A stretch of DNA of 64,000 bases. Origin: Anthoceros angustus (lineage: Eukaryota; Streptophyta; Anthocerotopsida; Anthocerotales; Anthocerotaceae). Location of the stretch: the NCBI GenBank assembly GCA_010909165.1, contig VJWM01000107.1, positions 1-64,000 on the forward strand, given 5' to 3'. The translations under genes were made by a program, and so were the position numbers. Numbering within the stretch: the stretch's first letter is position 1; each line of letters starts with the position of its first letter. This document shows, piece after piece, positions 24,381-34,769 of the stretch. The notes beneath the pieces were generated by a model. The model was not told the DNA's origin. It worked only from the letters and a program-made list of their open reading frames with translations, and did no database searches.

Positions 24381-24384
24381 ATTT

Positions 24385-24866
24385 GGCGTTCCACACTGCT
24401 GTTCATAGATGGAATGGACCAGAAAAAGACAGAGATTCCTCATCTTCTCCGGTGGCCGAAAAACCTCGTGAGAGGTGTCGTATTCGATTACGTGGTTGGG
24501 TGTATGATTCACAACTACACGCTGGCGAGCCTATTTGCATTATCGCAATTCTGAAGCAGCCGAATCGACCATCACCATCATTCAGGACGTTATACATAAT
24601 TAGGAGGGGGTGCTGCCAAGAGTTTTGTATTTGCAACTGGACAACACATGCAGGGAGAACAAGAACCAGCTGCTTTTTGCATATCTGAACATGCTTGTTG
24701 ATATGGGTACTTTTGAAAAAGTGAAAGTGGGATTTCTTTTGGTCGGGCATACGCATGATCAAATCGACCAGATGTTTTCTTGCTTCTCCAAAAGCTTGAA
24801 ACATAAAGAAGCTCACACCCTGCCCGCATTGTCAGAGATCTTGATGCATGCGTACACTCGTCACAG
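24385..24866 (+). pseudogene. Transposase-like catalytic region of element B
   Basis: In one frame 24393-24480 reads FIDGMDQKKTEIPHLLRWPK. In the next frame 24610-24866 reads LPRVLYLQLDNTCRENKNQ, then LLVGHTHDQIDQMF and a helical tail to AYTRHR. The ordered trio DGMDQ...KT, LQLDN..RENKN and GHTH...D is the signature of a multicopy eukaryotic family that I believe Pfam lists as DUF7869. The spacing of the acidic residues suggests an RNase H-fold (DDE-type) transposase, which is inference. At least one frameshift or stop separates the first two motifs. The C-terminal part continues at 27063, after the duplicated copy at 24867-27062. Confidence 0.6.
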
Positions 24867-27062
24867 GTAAAGATATTGGTAAGTGGCGGACTTCGGTCAT
24901 ATGTGTGGCCTATTAGACAAGGCGAGAGGCCTCACTTATGGAGCTACGAAAGAGATTGAACAACTTATCGCTCCAGACCCGCTTAAAATAACGTGAAGAG
25001 AAAGCGGATCGGGGTTTGTGATTATCGAGCAAGCGATTCCACCAAGACAATGGGAAACGGAAGGGGTTTGAGTTTCAAATTTGTCCTTCCGACACTATGT
25101 AACAAATGGCTTTCACGTGACCGCCAAGGGATAAAAGGAACACAGTGACATTATCACCAATCGCAGCCATTGCCCATCTTAAGGATGGTCTTTCGAACTT
25201 AGGCCTTATGTGACATCACAGAGTTTTATGGTGGGAAGCTCGTTGGACCAAGAGGAGATTGTTGTTATTGTCCAAAACAACATTGGCCTTGTGCTACGTA
25301 ATCCTTGGAAATGGTACTCAAGATCGGAAGTGGATGCACAACCTCTCCATGTTCCGGATGTGGCAAGGCCGGAGGAGGCATTGCTAAGGGACCTCCCACA
25401 ACGAGATATGTATTTGGGAGCATACCAAACACGGGAGGCAAATAAAGTGAAATGGCACGGTGGAATGGTGATATCGCGGAAATAAAGACAGGGATGTTTG
25501 TTGTTCCGGACACGACACGAATAATGCACCCTTTTGGATTGGGAAGATCACTGCTCAATTGCATCGCCATGACCTCACTTCCTTGTTCATTGGTACGTAA
25601 TCGAACACAATGATGCAAAGGGAAGTACGAGAAGAATATTTAATCGGAGGGATGCCACAGACTGCGAGCAATGCGGGAAAAGGGGCGAAATCCATCCATC
25701 AAAAAATATCCAAAAGGTTTTTGTTCACTAAATCACATCCTCTATTATGGGTTCACATTGACTACGCGGAGACACTTGTACTGTAGATAAGAAGGCAATC
25801 AAAGAGAAGTTCATTGAGTTGAGAGGCTTCATTCAACCAGTGAAAGTCCCACCGAGGATAGTGAAGATGATGGTCATGATGCCGACCCAAATAAGATGAT
25901 GGAGTGGCGTCGAGAAGAGTAGAAAGCCCTCGAATGTTATGTCATCTTGCGGGGCGATCTTGGGAGGCTATTCGTGTACCTCAAATCCTGCAGTTTGGAG
26001 TGCACATTTGACATATGTCTCAAAAGAGTGTAGGCCCATGATAGAATATTGTTGTTCTGCTTCTCAGATAATGTGACGCTACATGCTATAGAATTTTCAA
26101 GGCAAGCCATTTCCTTTACAAGCGGTAGGACATGGAGGAAGTATAGTAGTTAAGGGCTTGGCATTCGGCATATTGGCGAGCAACACATGTAGACCGCCGC
26201 ATGTTTGAAAGGATATGATTCATGAACTACCGCTCAACGCCTTCGCTTGCCGATTGCTTTTGGGTCTTAACAAGGTGATTATATTTTTGGGCTCAATTTA
26301 TGGTGTGCAAGCCACCCACTCACCCCAACATAGAGTCTTTGTGTACACACACAAGCAGGGCTTACCCGCCTTTTCCCAATAGTCGAGCAAACAGGAATGG
26401 CTGACTCCCTCAAACATCGTTCCTAAGCAATCAGTCAATCTCATCCAATTTACATCATTCTTTTATGAATGTTAAGGGTTTTCAAGGAAGACAGAAGGCG
26501 TGAGAATGGTCCTTCACATGGGTCTTAAATGCACCCAAATAGGGTTACCTGCACCTAACCCTTCTCCTGCAAGCACGGACCTCATGTCAATGGTTCACAA
26601 GATGTTCACCCTTCTTTTCCTTATATTCATTCATACCTCTATAACCACGAGTTGAAGACCCATGTCAAACCCCTTCGTGGGATATTTCCGTGAAACCCCT
26701 TCGTGAATATTAACCCCTTCACAAGATATCGTGGTTCGGTTGTAGTCCCATGAACAATCCATAATCCAATCTCCTTCTTTGGAGAATATTTTTGATGAAC
26801 TTCATCATCAACGAAGATCTTTGACGCACAAAACTGGTTTTGAGACATGTACATGCTTTCACCATAACAGGTTACGGTGTCAATGTGAGGATCGTATTGT
26901 TAAAAGGTTCATATATTAGCAAGTCGCTTGCTTCGAAGCCGCTTTTCCTTCACACGCACTGTGCCACCGTTATGTATCCATCTATCTCAAATCCACCTGC
27001 TATTACTCATGTTCGGTCAAACGTATGATACCATACCACCCCACATAATCACATGCACTCTC

Positions 27063-28185
27063 TCACGAGGTAAAGATATTGACCTAAGTGGCAGACTTCA
27101 TCATATGTGTGGCCTATTAGACAAGGCCGAGAGGACTCACTTATGGGCGGTCAGAAGAGATTGAACAACTTATCGCTCCAAAGACAGCTTTAAAATAACG
27201 CGTGAGGAGAAAGCGGATCGGGGGTTTGTGACGGTTATCAAGAGCAAGCAGTATTCGACCTCGCCACAATGGGAAACGGAAGGGGGTTTGGAGTTTCTGA
27301 AATTTGTCCCTTCCGACACTATAACAACAAGGCTCACCTGACCGCGTCAAGGGATAAAAAAGGAACACAGGTGACATTATCACCAACTGCAGCCATTGCC
27401 CATCTTAAGGATGGTCTTTCGGAACTTAGGCCTTATGTGACATCACAGAGTTTTATGGTGGGAAGCTTTACGGTTGGACCAAGAGGAGATTGTTATTGTG
27501 CAAAACAACATTGGCCTTGTGCTACGTAATCCTTGGAAATGGTACTCAAGATCGGAAGTGGATGCAACAACCTCTCCATGTTCCGGATGTGGCAGTGCTG
27601 GAGGAGGCATTGCTAAGGGACCTCCCACAATGAGATATGTATTTGGGAGCATACCAAACACTAGGGAGGCAACAACAGGAAATGGCACGGTGGAATGGTG
27701 ATGTCGCGGAAATAAAGACAGGGATGTTTGTTGTTGTTCCCGCGGACACAGACACGCATAACAGACCCTTTTGGATAGGGAAGATCACTGCTGTTCAATT
27801 GCATCCGCCACAGCCTCACTTCCTTGTTCATTGGTACAGAACTGAACACACAGATGCGTACGAAGGACGGTACGTAGAAGAATATTTAATCAGAGGGGAT
27901 GCCACGGAGCCTACGAGCAATGCAGGGAAAAGGGGAGCGAAGTCCATCCATCAAAAAAATATCCAAAAGGTTTTTGTTCACGAAACTGTCATCCTCTATT
28001 ATGGGTTCACCTTGACTACGCGGAGACACTTGTACGCTGTAGATAAGAAGGCAATCAAAGAGAAGTTAATTGAGTTGAGAGGCTTCATTCAACCAGCGAG
28101 TGAAAGTCCCACCGAGGATAGTGAAGATGATGGTCATGATGCCGGACCCAGCGAAGATGATGGTGTGGCGTCTGGAGAAGAGTAG
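27063..28185 (+). pseudogene. Transposase-like gene of element B, C-terminal part with a chromatin-reader-like domain
   Basis: 27063-27330 reads LHHMCGLLDKAERTHLWAV and FKITREEKADRGFVTVIKSK, then LEFLKFVPSD, with frameshifts. The last 182 codons (27637-28185) are open: MYLGAYQTLGRQQQEM, then FVVVPADTDTHNRPFWIGKI and PHFLVHWYRTEHTDAYEGRY, VILYYGFTLTTRRHLYAVDK, and an acidic tail (SEDDGHDAGPSEDDG) to the stop. The FWIGKI...VHWY pattern resembles SH3-like/chromo-barrel or BAH-type folds, so it may tether the protein to chromatin. That is inference. A paralogous C-terminus lies in element A at 30003-30401. Confidence 0.55.
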
Positions 28186-29053
28186 AAAGCCCTCTGAATG
28201 TTATGTCATCTTCTAGGGGCGATTGGGGAGGCTATTCGTGTACCTCAAATCCTGCAGTTTGGAGTGCACATTTCGGAGCGCAGCACATATGTCTCAAAAG
28301 AGTGTAGGCCCATGATAGAATATTGGTTGTTCTGTTTTGCTGTATACCTCTGTAGACGTCACATGCTTTATAACTTTCGATGTGCAAGCCATTTTCCTTT
28401 ACAAGCGGTAGGACATGGAGGAAGTATAGCCGTAGTTAAGGGCTTGGCATTCCGGCATATTGGCAGGCAACACATGTTTAGACCGCCGGGCATGTTTGTG
28501 TGTGCGATATGTCGGAACTACCGGGCGCCAACGCTTCCCGCTTGTAGTCTTTGGGTCTTAACAAGGTGATTATATTTTTGGGCTCAATTTATGGTGTGCG
28601 GAAGCCACCCACTCACCCCACACCTAGAGTCTTTGTGTACACACGTGCAAAGGCCGCTTACTACCGCCTTTCCCAATAGGTCGAGCAATTGAACAGTAGG
28701 GCCGGCCGGCACCCTACTCCTCAGACATCCTTTGTTCCCAAGCAATCAGCGGGTTCGCATCTCATCCAATTCTGATCACCGTCCTTTTTATGAATGTTAA
28801 GGGTTTTTGTGCAAGGAAGACCAGCAGTGGCAGGCAGCAATGGTCCTTCACATGGGTCTTAAATGCACCCAAATTAGGGTTACCTCTTGCACCATAACCC
28901 TTCTCTGGCAAGCAATGGACCTCATGTCAATGGTTCACAAGAATGTTCACCCTTCTTTTCTGCCTTATATTCATTCATACCTCTATAACCACGAGTTGAA
29001 GACCCATGTCAAACCCCCTTCAGGGGATATTTCCCGCGAAACCCCCTTCGTGA
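28186..29053. other. 3' region of element B
   Basis: Non-coding DNA between the transposase-like stop and B's right inverted repeat. It includes GGGCCGGCCGGC at about 28701 and the subterminal AACCCCCTTC repeats at 29012-29050. A garbled duplicate is at 25920-26705, and another runs from 31020. Confidence 0.6.
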
Positions 29054-29082
29054 ATATTCACCCCCTTCACAAGATATCGTGT
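29054..29082. repeat. Element B, right terminal inverted repeat
   Basis: 29 bp, the exact reverse complement of 11002-11030, ending GATATCGTGT. Beyond it the minus strand continues directly into the GSGTT motif of A's methyltransferase. Shortened copies of this end occur at 26700-26732 and 31775-31806. Confidence 0.85.
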
Positions 29083-29870
29083 TCAGTGTTGTAGTCCCAC
29101 TTCCTGCGCAACAATCCATAATCCAATCTCCTTCTTTGGAGAATATTTTGATGAACTTCATCATCAACCCGAGAGATCTTTGGTACGGGCACACCACCAA
29201 CTTGTCTTGAGACATGTACACCTGCTTTTTCACCACAGTGTCATGTGCAATGACGGATCGTCCATTGTTAAAAGTCCCCTGCGTAATATTGGGCGTCATA
29301 GCCGCCCTTGGCTTCGAGCTGCCTTCCTTCACGCACCAGGCCACCGTTATGTACTCCACTATCTCAAATCCACCCCTGTCATTACTCATGTTCGTTTTGT
29401 CCCAAACGAAGGATACCATACCACCCTTGCCACATAATCCCCACATGCACTCTCTCACGAGGTGAGCTTCTTCCACTCCGTGCATGACAATGAGCCTGAA
29501 TTCATCCGCCGTTGACTTCTCTTGGAAGCTTTGGAAAACTGTGCTCATCATGCCTGCGTCCACCCGTCTATCCATGGGACCAATGTCCAAGGCTCTTGGA
29601 ACATCCATAACCAGAAGGGTATAAGCCCGTGTCGGAAGGAATCCCCGCATCTCCATAATGCTTCTTTTTCCACACAGTAGTAACATTCTTTCTCGGACCA
29701 CAGAGCGATGGCAGATCGATCCTTCTCTCAAATCCTTGTCAGCGATTGCACACTGCTCATCCTCAAGACTCTTCCAGTTGTTAATCTCAAATATAAAGTT
29801 CTTGAAATCCTTGGGCAACTTCTGCAAATGCTCCACGTCCTTTATTTGCTGAACGCCAGGTCAAGAAAAA
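29083..29870 (-). pseudogene. DNA methyltransferase of element A, N-terminal and central part
   Basis: The minus strand is open for about 250 codons: FKNFIFEINNWKSLEDEQ, GFLPTRAYTLLVMDVPRALD, RLIVMHGVEEAHLVRE, GGMVSFVWDKTNMSNDRGGF, YMSQDKLVVCPYQRSLGLMM, and then IFSKEGDWIMDCCAGSGTT. The last is the AdoMet-binding motif I of N4/N6 DNA methyltransferases, and its position after the catalytic region indicates beta-class order. The expected catalytic DPPY/SPPY-like tetrad seems to be DVPR here (GVQG in element B), so activity is doubtful. The frame is cut by element B immediately after GSGTT; the rest is at 10637-11001. The 5' end is lost at the GGCC palindrome near 29930, so no start codon exists. 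Confidence 0.7.
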
Positions 29871-29928
29871 ACGTTAGAGCAGGGACACCATATGCCTATT
29901 GTCCACAACCAAGAGGCACCCGGGGACA

Positions 29929-29978
29929 AAGGAGGATGTGAAGGGCGCCGGCCGGCCGGCTCCCTTCACATCCTCCTT
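29929..29978. repeat. Hairpin: 17-bp inverted arms around a GCCGGCCGGCCGGC core
   Basis: AAGGAGGATGTGAAGGG (29929-29945) is exactly complementary to 29962-29978. The 16-bp core between contains the self-complementary GCCGGCCGGCCGGC. It sits where A's methyltransferase 5' end and transposase N-terminus are missing, so it may mark a deletion junction. A shortened version is at about 32562-32610. Confidence 0.9.
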
Positions 29979-30002
29979 CTTCCCCCGGCGCCCTCCACGT
30001 CC

Positions 30003-30401
30003 TCCTTCTTCTCCTTGGATGCGGAAGAGCCTCATTTACTGGTTCACTGGTGCAGGACTGAGCACACAGATGCATATGAAGGTAGATACGTGGAAGAATA
30101 TGTGATTCGAGTCCCATCGACTGAGACAGCGGGGATTGGAAGGAAAAAGGGTGGGAAGCGAATTTCCCAAAGAATATTCAAGAAGTCTTCATCAATAAAA
30201 CTGTCATCCTGTATTATGAGTTCAGTTTGAATTCCCATAAACATCTATATTCCATTGACAAAAAGGCGATCGAGGATAAGTTGAATGAATTATGGGGCTT
30301 CATCGAGCCGGCCGGCCAAAGAAAGTCTGAAGAGCGGTGGCGATGACGTTGAGGACATCGGGCCCTTGGACGAGGAAGGTGTCAATTCGGGAGATGAGTG
30401 A
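30003..30401 (+). pseudogene. Transposase-like C-terminus of element A
   Basis: Plus-strand reading with one frameshift near 30180: EEPHLLVHWCRTEHTDAYEG, RYVEEYVIRVPSTETAGIGR, TVILYYEFSLNSHKHLYSID and KKAIEDKLNELWGFIEPAG, to a stop at 30401. It is collinear with element B's C-terminus (27637-28185), with about two thirds of residues shared by eye, including VHWxRTEHTDAYEGRYVEEY. The N-terminal and catalytic parts are absent from A. Confidence 0.6.
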
Positions 30402-30900
30402 AAAGGTTTATGAAGTGGAGGCAATCAGCGTTGGACATCGGTAGACAAGGGGGTTTATATACTGACTGTCCACTTGTGGTGACCGCCATGTTTTAGGGTC
30501 AAAGTGGGGAGCTCGCGTTAGTGATAGGGAATAACCTTTGGTACTATCCAACGGTCAGTGGAAGGTGAACAAAGTAGGAGTCACTTCTCCTGGAGGTAGT
30601 ATGCAGTGTCGGCGACATGGACATATGCAAGGGCGCCGGCTATCCCATTTTTAACCAACCTCTAGGAGAGTGGAAACCCTTTTCCGCACCAGTCCTCTGT
30701 ACTGTGCATGTTGTTCGTCAGACAGTATGAAAGCCCACCGTACAAATCCTCCATCGTGGGACCCCGAGAGTTCAGGGCACCGGCCCACCGGCGCCCTCAA
30801 CGGCCCGTGCCTGACAAAAACGACACACTAGGGGTTCTAGTCAGACGTTTGGGAAGTAAGCACCATTCTTTTCCACTAATGTAGAAGATTGCAGGAATGT
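30402..30900. other. 3' region of element A
   Basis: Non-coding. It contains GGCGCCGGC at 30634 and CACCGGCCCACCGGCGCCC near 30778. A copy at 33000-33475 is identical except for patches at exactly these GC-rich sites. Confidence 0.5.
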
Positions 30901-33744
30901 CTTCAAAAGACCTTGATTGAGTTGAGAGGCTTCATTCAACCAGCGAAAGGAAAGTCCCACCGAGGATAGTGAAGATGATGGTCATGATGACACCAAATAA
31001 GATGATGTGGCGCCCAGAGAAGAGTAGAAAGCCCTCCGAATATGGTGTCATCTCTGGGGGATCTGGGAGGCTAGTTCTCAACCCAGCTTTGTCTCGCAAG
31101 ACATATGTCTCAAAAGAGCCCATGATAGAATATTGTTGTTCTGCTTCTCAGATAATGTGACGCTACATGCTATAGAATTTTCAAGGCAAGCCATTTTCCT
31201 TACAAGGTAGGACATGGAGGATAATTTTAAAGGGCATTCCGCATATTGTCTGTGCAACACATGTAGACCGCCGCATGTTTGAAAGGATATGATTCATGAA
31301 CTACCGCTCAACGCCTTCGCTTGCCGATTGCTTTTGGGTCTTAACAATGTGATTATATTTTTGGGCTCAATTTATGGTGTGCAAGCCACCCACTCACCCC
31401 AACATAGAGTCTTTGTGTACACACACAAGCAGGGCTTACCCGCCTTTTCCCAATAGTCGAGCAAACAGGAATGGCTGACTCCCTCAAACATCGTTCCTAA
31501 GCAATCAGTCAATCTCATCCAATTTACATCATTCTTTTATGAATGTTAAGGGTTTTCAAGGAAGACAGAAGGCGTGAGAATGGTCCTTCACATGGGTCTT
31601 AAATGCACCCAATAGGGTTACCTGCACCTAACCCTTCTCCTGCAAGCACGGACCTCATGTCAATGGTTCACAAGATGTTCACCCTTCTTTTCCTTATATT
31701 CATTCATACCTCTATAACCACGAGTTGAAGACCCATGTCAAACCCCCTTCGTGGGATATTTCCGTGAAACCCCTTAGTGTATATTAACCCCTTCACAAGA
31801 TATCGTGGTTCGGTTGTAGTCCCATGAACAATCCATAATCCAATCTCCTTCTTTGGAGAATATTTTTGATGAACTTCATCATCAACGAAGATCTTTGACG
31901 CACAAAACTGGTTTTGAGACATGTACATGCTTTCACCATAACAGGTTACGGTGTCAATGTGAGGATCGTATTGTTAAAAGGTTCATATATTAGCAAGTCG
32001 CTTGCTTCGAAGCCGCTTTCCTTCACACGCACTGTGCCACCGTTATGTATCCATCTATCTCAAATCCACCTGCTATTACTCATGTTCGGTCAAACGTATG
32101 ATACCATACCACCCCCACATAATCACATGCACTCTCTCACGAGGTGAGCTTCTTCATGTGCATGACAATGAGCTCATCCATGCTTCTTCTCTGGAAGCGG
32201 ACCTTTTTCATCATGCTCAAGGCCCAATGTCTATCCATGGGACCAATGTCCAAGGCTCTTGGAACATCCATAACCCGAAGGGTATAAGCCGTGTCGGAAG
32301 GAATCGCATCTCCATAATGCTTCTTTTCCACGATAGTAACATTCTTTCTCGGACCACAGAGCGATGGCAGATCGATCCTTCTCTCAAATCCTTGTCGGCG
32401 TTGCTCATCCTCAAGACTCTTCCAGTTGTTAATCTCAAATATAAAGTTCTTGAAATCCTTGGGCCTTCAAATGCTCCACGTCCTTTATTTCTTGAGCGCC
32501 AGTCAAGAAAAACGTTAGGCGAGGACACCATATGCCTATTGTCCACAACCAAGAGGCACGGGGACAAGGAGGATGTGAAGGCGCCCGCCGGCTCCTTCAC
32601 ATCCTCCTTCTTCCCCGCCCCTCCACGTCCTCCTTCTTCTCCTTGGATGCGGAAGAGCCTCATTTCCGCACGGTGACCCAGCAATCGGCATATGAAGGTA
32701 GATACGTGGAAGAATATGTGATTCGAGTCCCATCGACTGAGACAGCGGGGATTGGAAGGAAAAAGGGTGGGAAGCGAATTTCCCAAAGAATATTCAAGAA
32801 GTCTTCATCAATAAAACTGTCATCCTGTATTATGAGTTCAGTTTGAATTCCCATAAACATCTATATTCCATTGACAAAAAGGCGATCAGGGATAAGTTGA
32901 ATGAATTGCGGGGCTTCATCGAGCCACCACAAAGTGCAAAATCAAATGATGGTTGACGCGGATCATCTGCCCTTACTAGGGCGGCAAGAGATGGTGAAAA
33001 GGTTTATGAAGTGGAGGCAATCAGCGTTGGACATCGGTAGACAAGGGGGTTTATATACTGACTGTCCACTTGTGGTGACCGCCATGTTTTAGGGTCAAAG
33101 TGGGGAGCTCGCGTTAGTGATAGGGAATAACCTTTGGTACTATCCAACGGTCAGTGGAAGGTGAACAAAGTAGGAGTCACTTCTCCTGGAGGTAGTATGC
33201 GATGTCGACATGGACATATGCAAGGCGCGGCTATCCCATTTTAACCAACCTCTAGGAGAGTGGAATTCGCATTCCTACAGACTGCATGTTGTCGCCGACA
33301 AGAGTGAAAGCCCACGTACAAATCCTCCATCGTGGGACCGAGAGTTCAGCATACTAACGCGCACCAATTGCCCAGGCTCGACACGACACTGGGGTTCTAG
33401 CGACGCTTTGGGCGGCACCATTCTTTTCCACTAATGACTGTGAAGATTGCCTGGAATGTCTTCAAAAGACCTTGATTATTTAGACTGTATCTTGACAACC
33501 CCGTTCCCCTTTTGTTGTTCCGGGTACTTATGGTGAGCAAACATGGGTCGTATTATGCCAAATTCTGATGACCGAACTATGGCCCTCACCCTTTGTGTGA
33601 TGCAGCCACTGCTCCGGACAACGATTCCATCCATTATCCACCCTTATTTTGAGGCTTTTTTTGGAGCGATGTTGCCCAAAGCAACTGCATGCGATCCATC
33701 CCAAACCCCCTTCTGACCATATTTCGATGAAAACCCCCTTAGTG

Positions 33745-33774
33745 TATATTAACCCCCTTCAAGGATTATCATGT
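33745..33774. repeat. Element A, right terminal inverted repeat
   Basis: Ends CCCCCTTCAAGGATTATCAT followed by GT; inverted match to 12791-12820 (29 of 30). Followed by TA and then by the rest of the interrupted protease frame. Two subterminal AACCCCCTT motifs precede it (33707, 33732). Confidence 0.85.
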
Positions 33775-33776
33775 TA

Positions 33777-33985
33777 AGTGGAGGAGGCGCTCAAGCTGAA
33801 TGGCAGCAGATTAGTCCCTAGTGATGTGACAATTACGACTTCAGCAAGGATGAAAGAGTAGGTTTTGGGAATAACCAAGGAATCTGTAAAAATCAAATTG
33901 AAGCCAGGTACGCCAGATGCGTGTGTGGTTGAAGTTGATCAGTGTCTTGTCACGAGTGCAAGGACCTAGGATGTCAGCAGATGTG
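33777..33985 (+). pseudogene. Gag-protease relic, part right of element A
   Basis: In the plus frame starting GTG GAG GAG it reads VEEALKLNGSRLVPSDVTIT, a stop, then VLGITKESVKIKLKPGTPDA and CVVEVDQCLVT. This resembles the C-terminal half of Ty3/gypsy-type retropepsins (KPGTP followed by a hydrophobic strand). It continues GADPVLLGAQV at 12788. Homology fades at about 33985, so the rest of pol is missing. Confidence 0.5.
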
Positions 33986-34769
33986 ACCCATCACTACTAC
34001 AAAAGGGCGTGCCGAAAGACGATATGTAAAACGGGAGTAAGTCGGCCTAAGTTGGTGAGAGACTCTGGCCTGCACTTCCGAGCTCGTGTTTATGCATGTC
34101 TTTTGCGCACCGTTGCGGGGAAGGCTAAAGACGCGAGGAAGCGGTGAAACCCGGGAACAGGTTAAGCAGTGAACCGTTGCCGGTTTCGCGGATGGGTTGG
34201 AGTGCCTTCCCGTTGCAACCGATCCGTCCGCTTTTCCCCGTCTGCGCACCCTAAACCCTCCCCACTTTTTCCCCGTGTACCTTCTACCGCATGATGAGCC
34301 GCCATGCGCCATGCCAGCCGCTACGCGCTGTGACCATGGGCGTATCGCCCGCGCCGGTATGTCCCGGTGTACTGTCTTATTTGCATGCCAATGTCAGGCT
34401 TGGAGCCAGATCCGCTCACACCACCGGTGTGGGTGGATACGGCCGCGGCCGCTAGGCCGTGTCATCCGCCGCGGGCTTTAGGGTTTCGGTGTCCGTGCTA
34501 TGTTCAGCGTCGTGCCGGTCCGCGCAAAAATGAGCAACTGAACCTGAATGCACCGTGTGTACTCAGAACGTGATCGGATACCAGCATTTTACCGTATTCG
34601 GTGCAACAGCAAGTAATCGTGATCCCTACTAAAACTGTTATTAGCATGGCTGGTGGCAAAAGCGGATACATCAATCTGCACCTACTGTTTGAGGTTCATT
34701 TGTCTATTGCTACCACATGCAATTACCCACACAGTGCATATCAAGCGCCTATCCAACTGCGACCAATCT
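33986..34769. other. No gene seen
   Basis: A CACTACTACAAAA string at 33992-34004 resembles the end of a CACTA transposon, but no matching opposite end was found. ACCCTAAACCC-like strings at about 34248 resemble plant promoter telo-boxes. No coding sequence is convincing. Confidence 0.4.

Larger units (their letters stand above)
13498..29082. mobile_element. TIR element B, inserted in element A's methyltransferase gene
   Basis: The right end (29054-29082) is the exact inverted copy of the 29-bp left end seen cleanly at 11002-11030 and, shortened, at 13498. The TIR ACACGATATCTTGTGAAGGG resembles element A's, so A and B are one family. The flanks are the two halves of A's methyltransferase, split just after GSGTT. 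B carries, divergently, a minus-strand ParB-like/methyltransferase gene (13854-16090, perhaps to about 17760) and a plus-strand transposase-like gene (from about 18250 to 28185, interrupted at about 20280-24380). All frames are broken in this assembly. Confidence 0.7.
24867..29460. repeat. Tandem duplication of about 2.2-2.4 kb (24867-27062 and 27063-29460)
   Basis: Both copies start GTAAAGATATTG and end CTCTCACGAG. Each covers the C-terminal half of B's transposase-like gene, B's right end and part of A's methyltransferase. The first copy is garbled: C5 runs of the terminal repeat are C4 three times in succession, and GC-rich decamers are missing. The second copy keeps long open frames. Outside the patches the two are essentially identical. 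Confidence 0.75.
28070..33475. repeat. Tandem duplication of about 2.6-2.8 kb (28070-30900 and 30905-33475)
   Basis: The block from TTGAGTTGAGAGGCTTCATT to CTTCAAAAGACCTTGATT occurs twice. The second copy repeats B's right end (31740-31806), the methyltransferase fragment (31807-32560), the GGCC hairpin and the transposase-like C-terminus (32640-32960). The second copy has many short losses and scrambled patches, yet hundreds of bases between them match exactly. Confidence 0.75.
12791..33774. mobile_element. TIR element A (21 kb including nested insertions)
   Basis: The ends 12791-12820 and 33745-33774 are 30-bp inverted repeats with one mismatch, containing GAAGGGGGTTAATATA. Both are flanked by TA (12789-12790 and 33775-33776), a possible target duplication. 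Subterminal GAAGGGGGTT repeats follow. The outside sequences are two halves of one retropepsin-like reading frame, so the whole block is an insertion. Without element B and the duplications, A holds a minus-strand methyltransferase gene (29083-29870 plus 3' part) and a plus-strand transposase-like C-terminus (30003-30401). The ParB-like 5' end of the methyltransferase and most of the transposase are deleted, so A is non-autonomous. Confidence 0.7.

Noticed and set aside
33992-34004. CACTA transposon end (CACTACTACAAAA)
   Set aside because: No partner end or 3-bp target duplication found nearby; the string is short.
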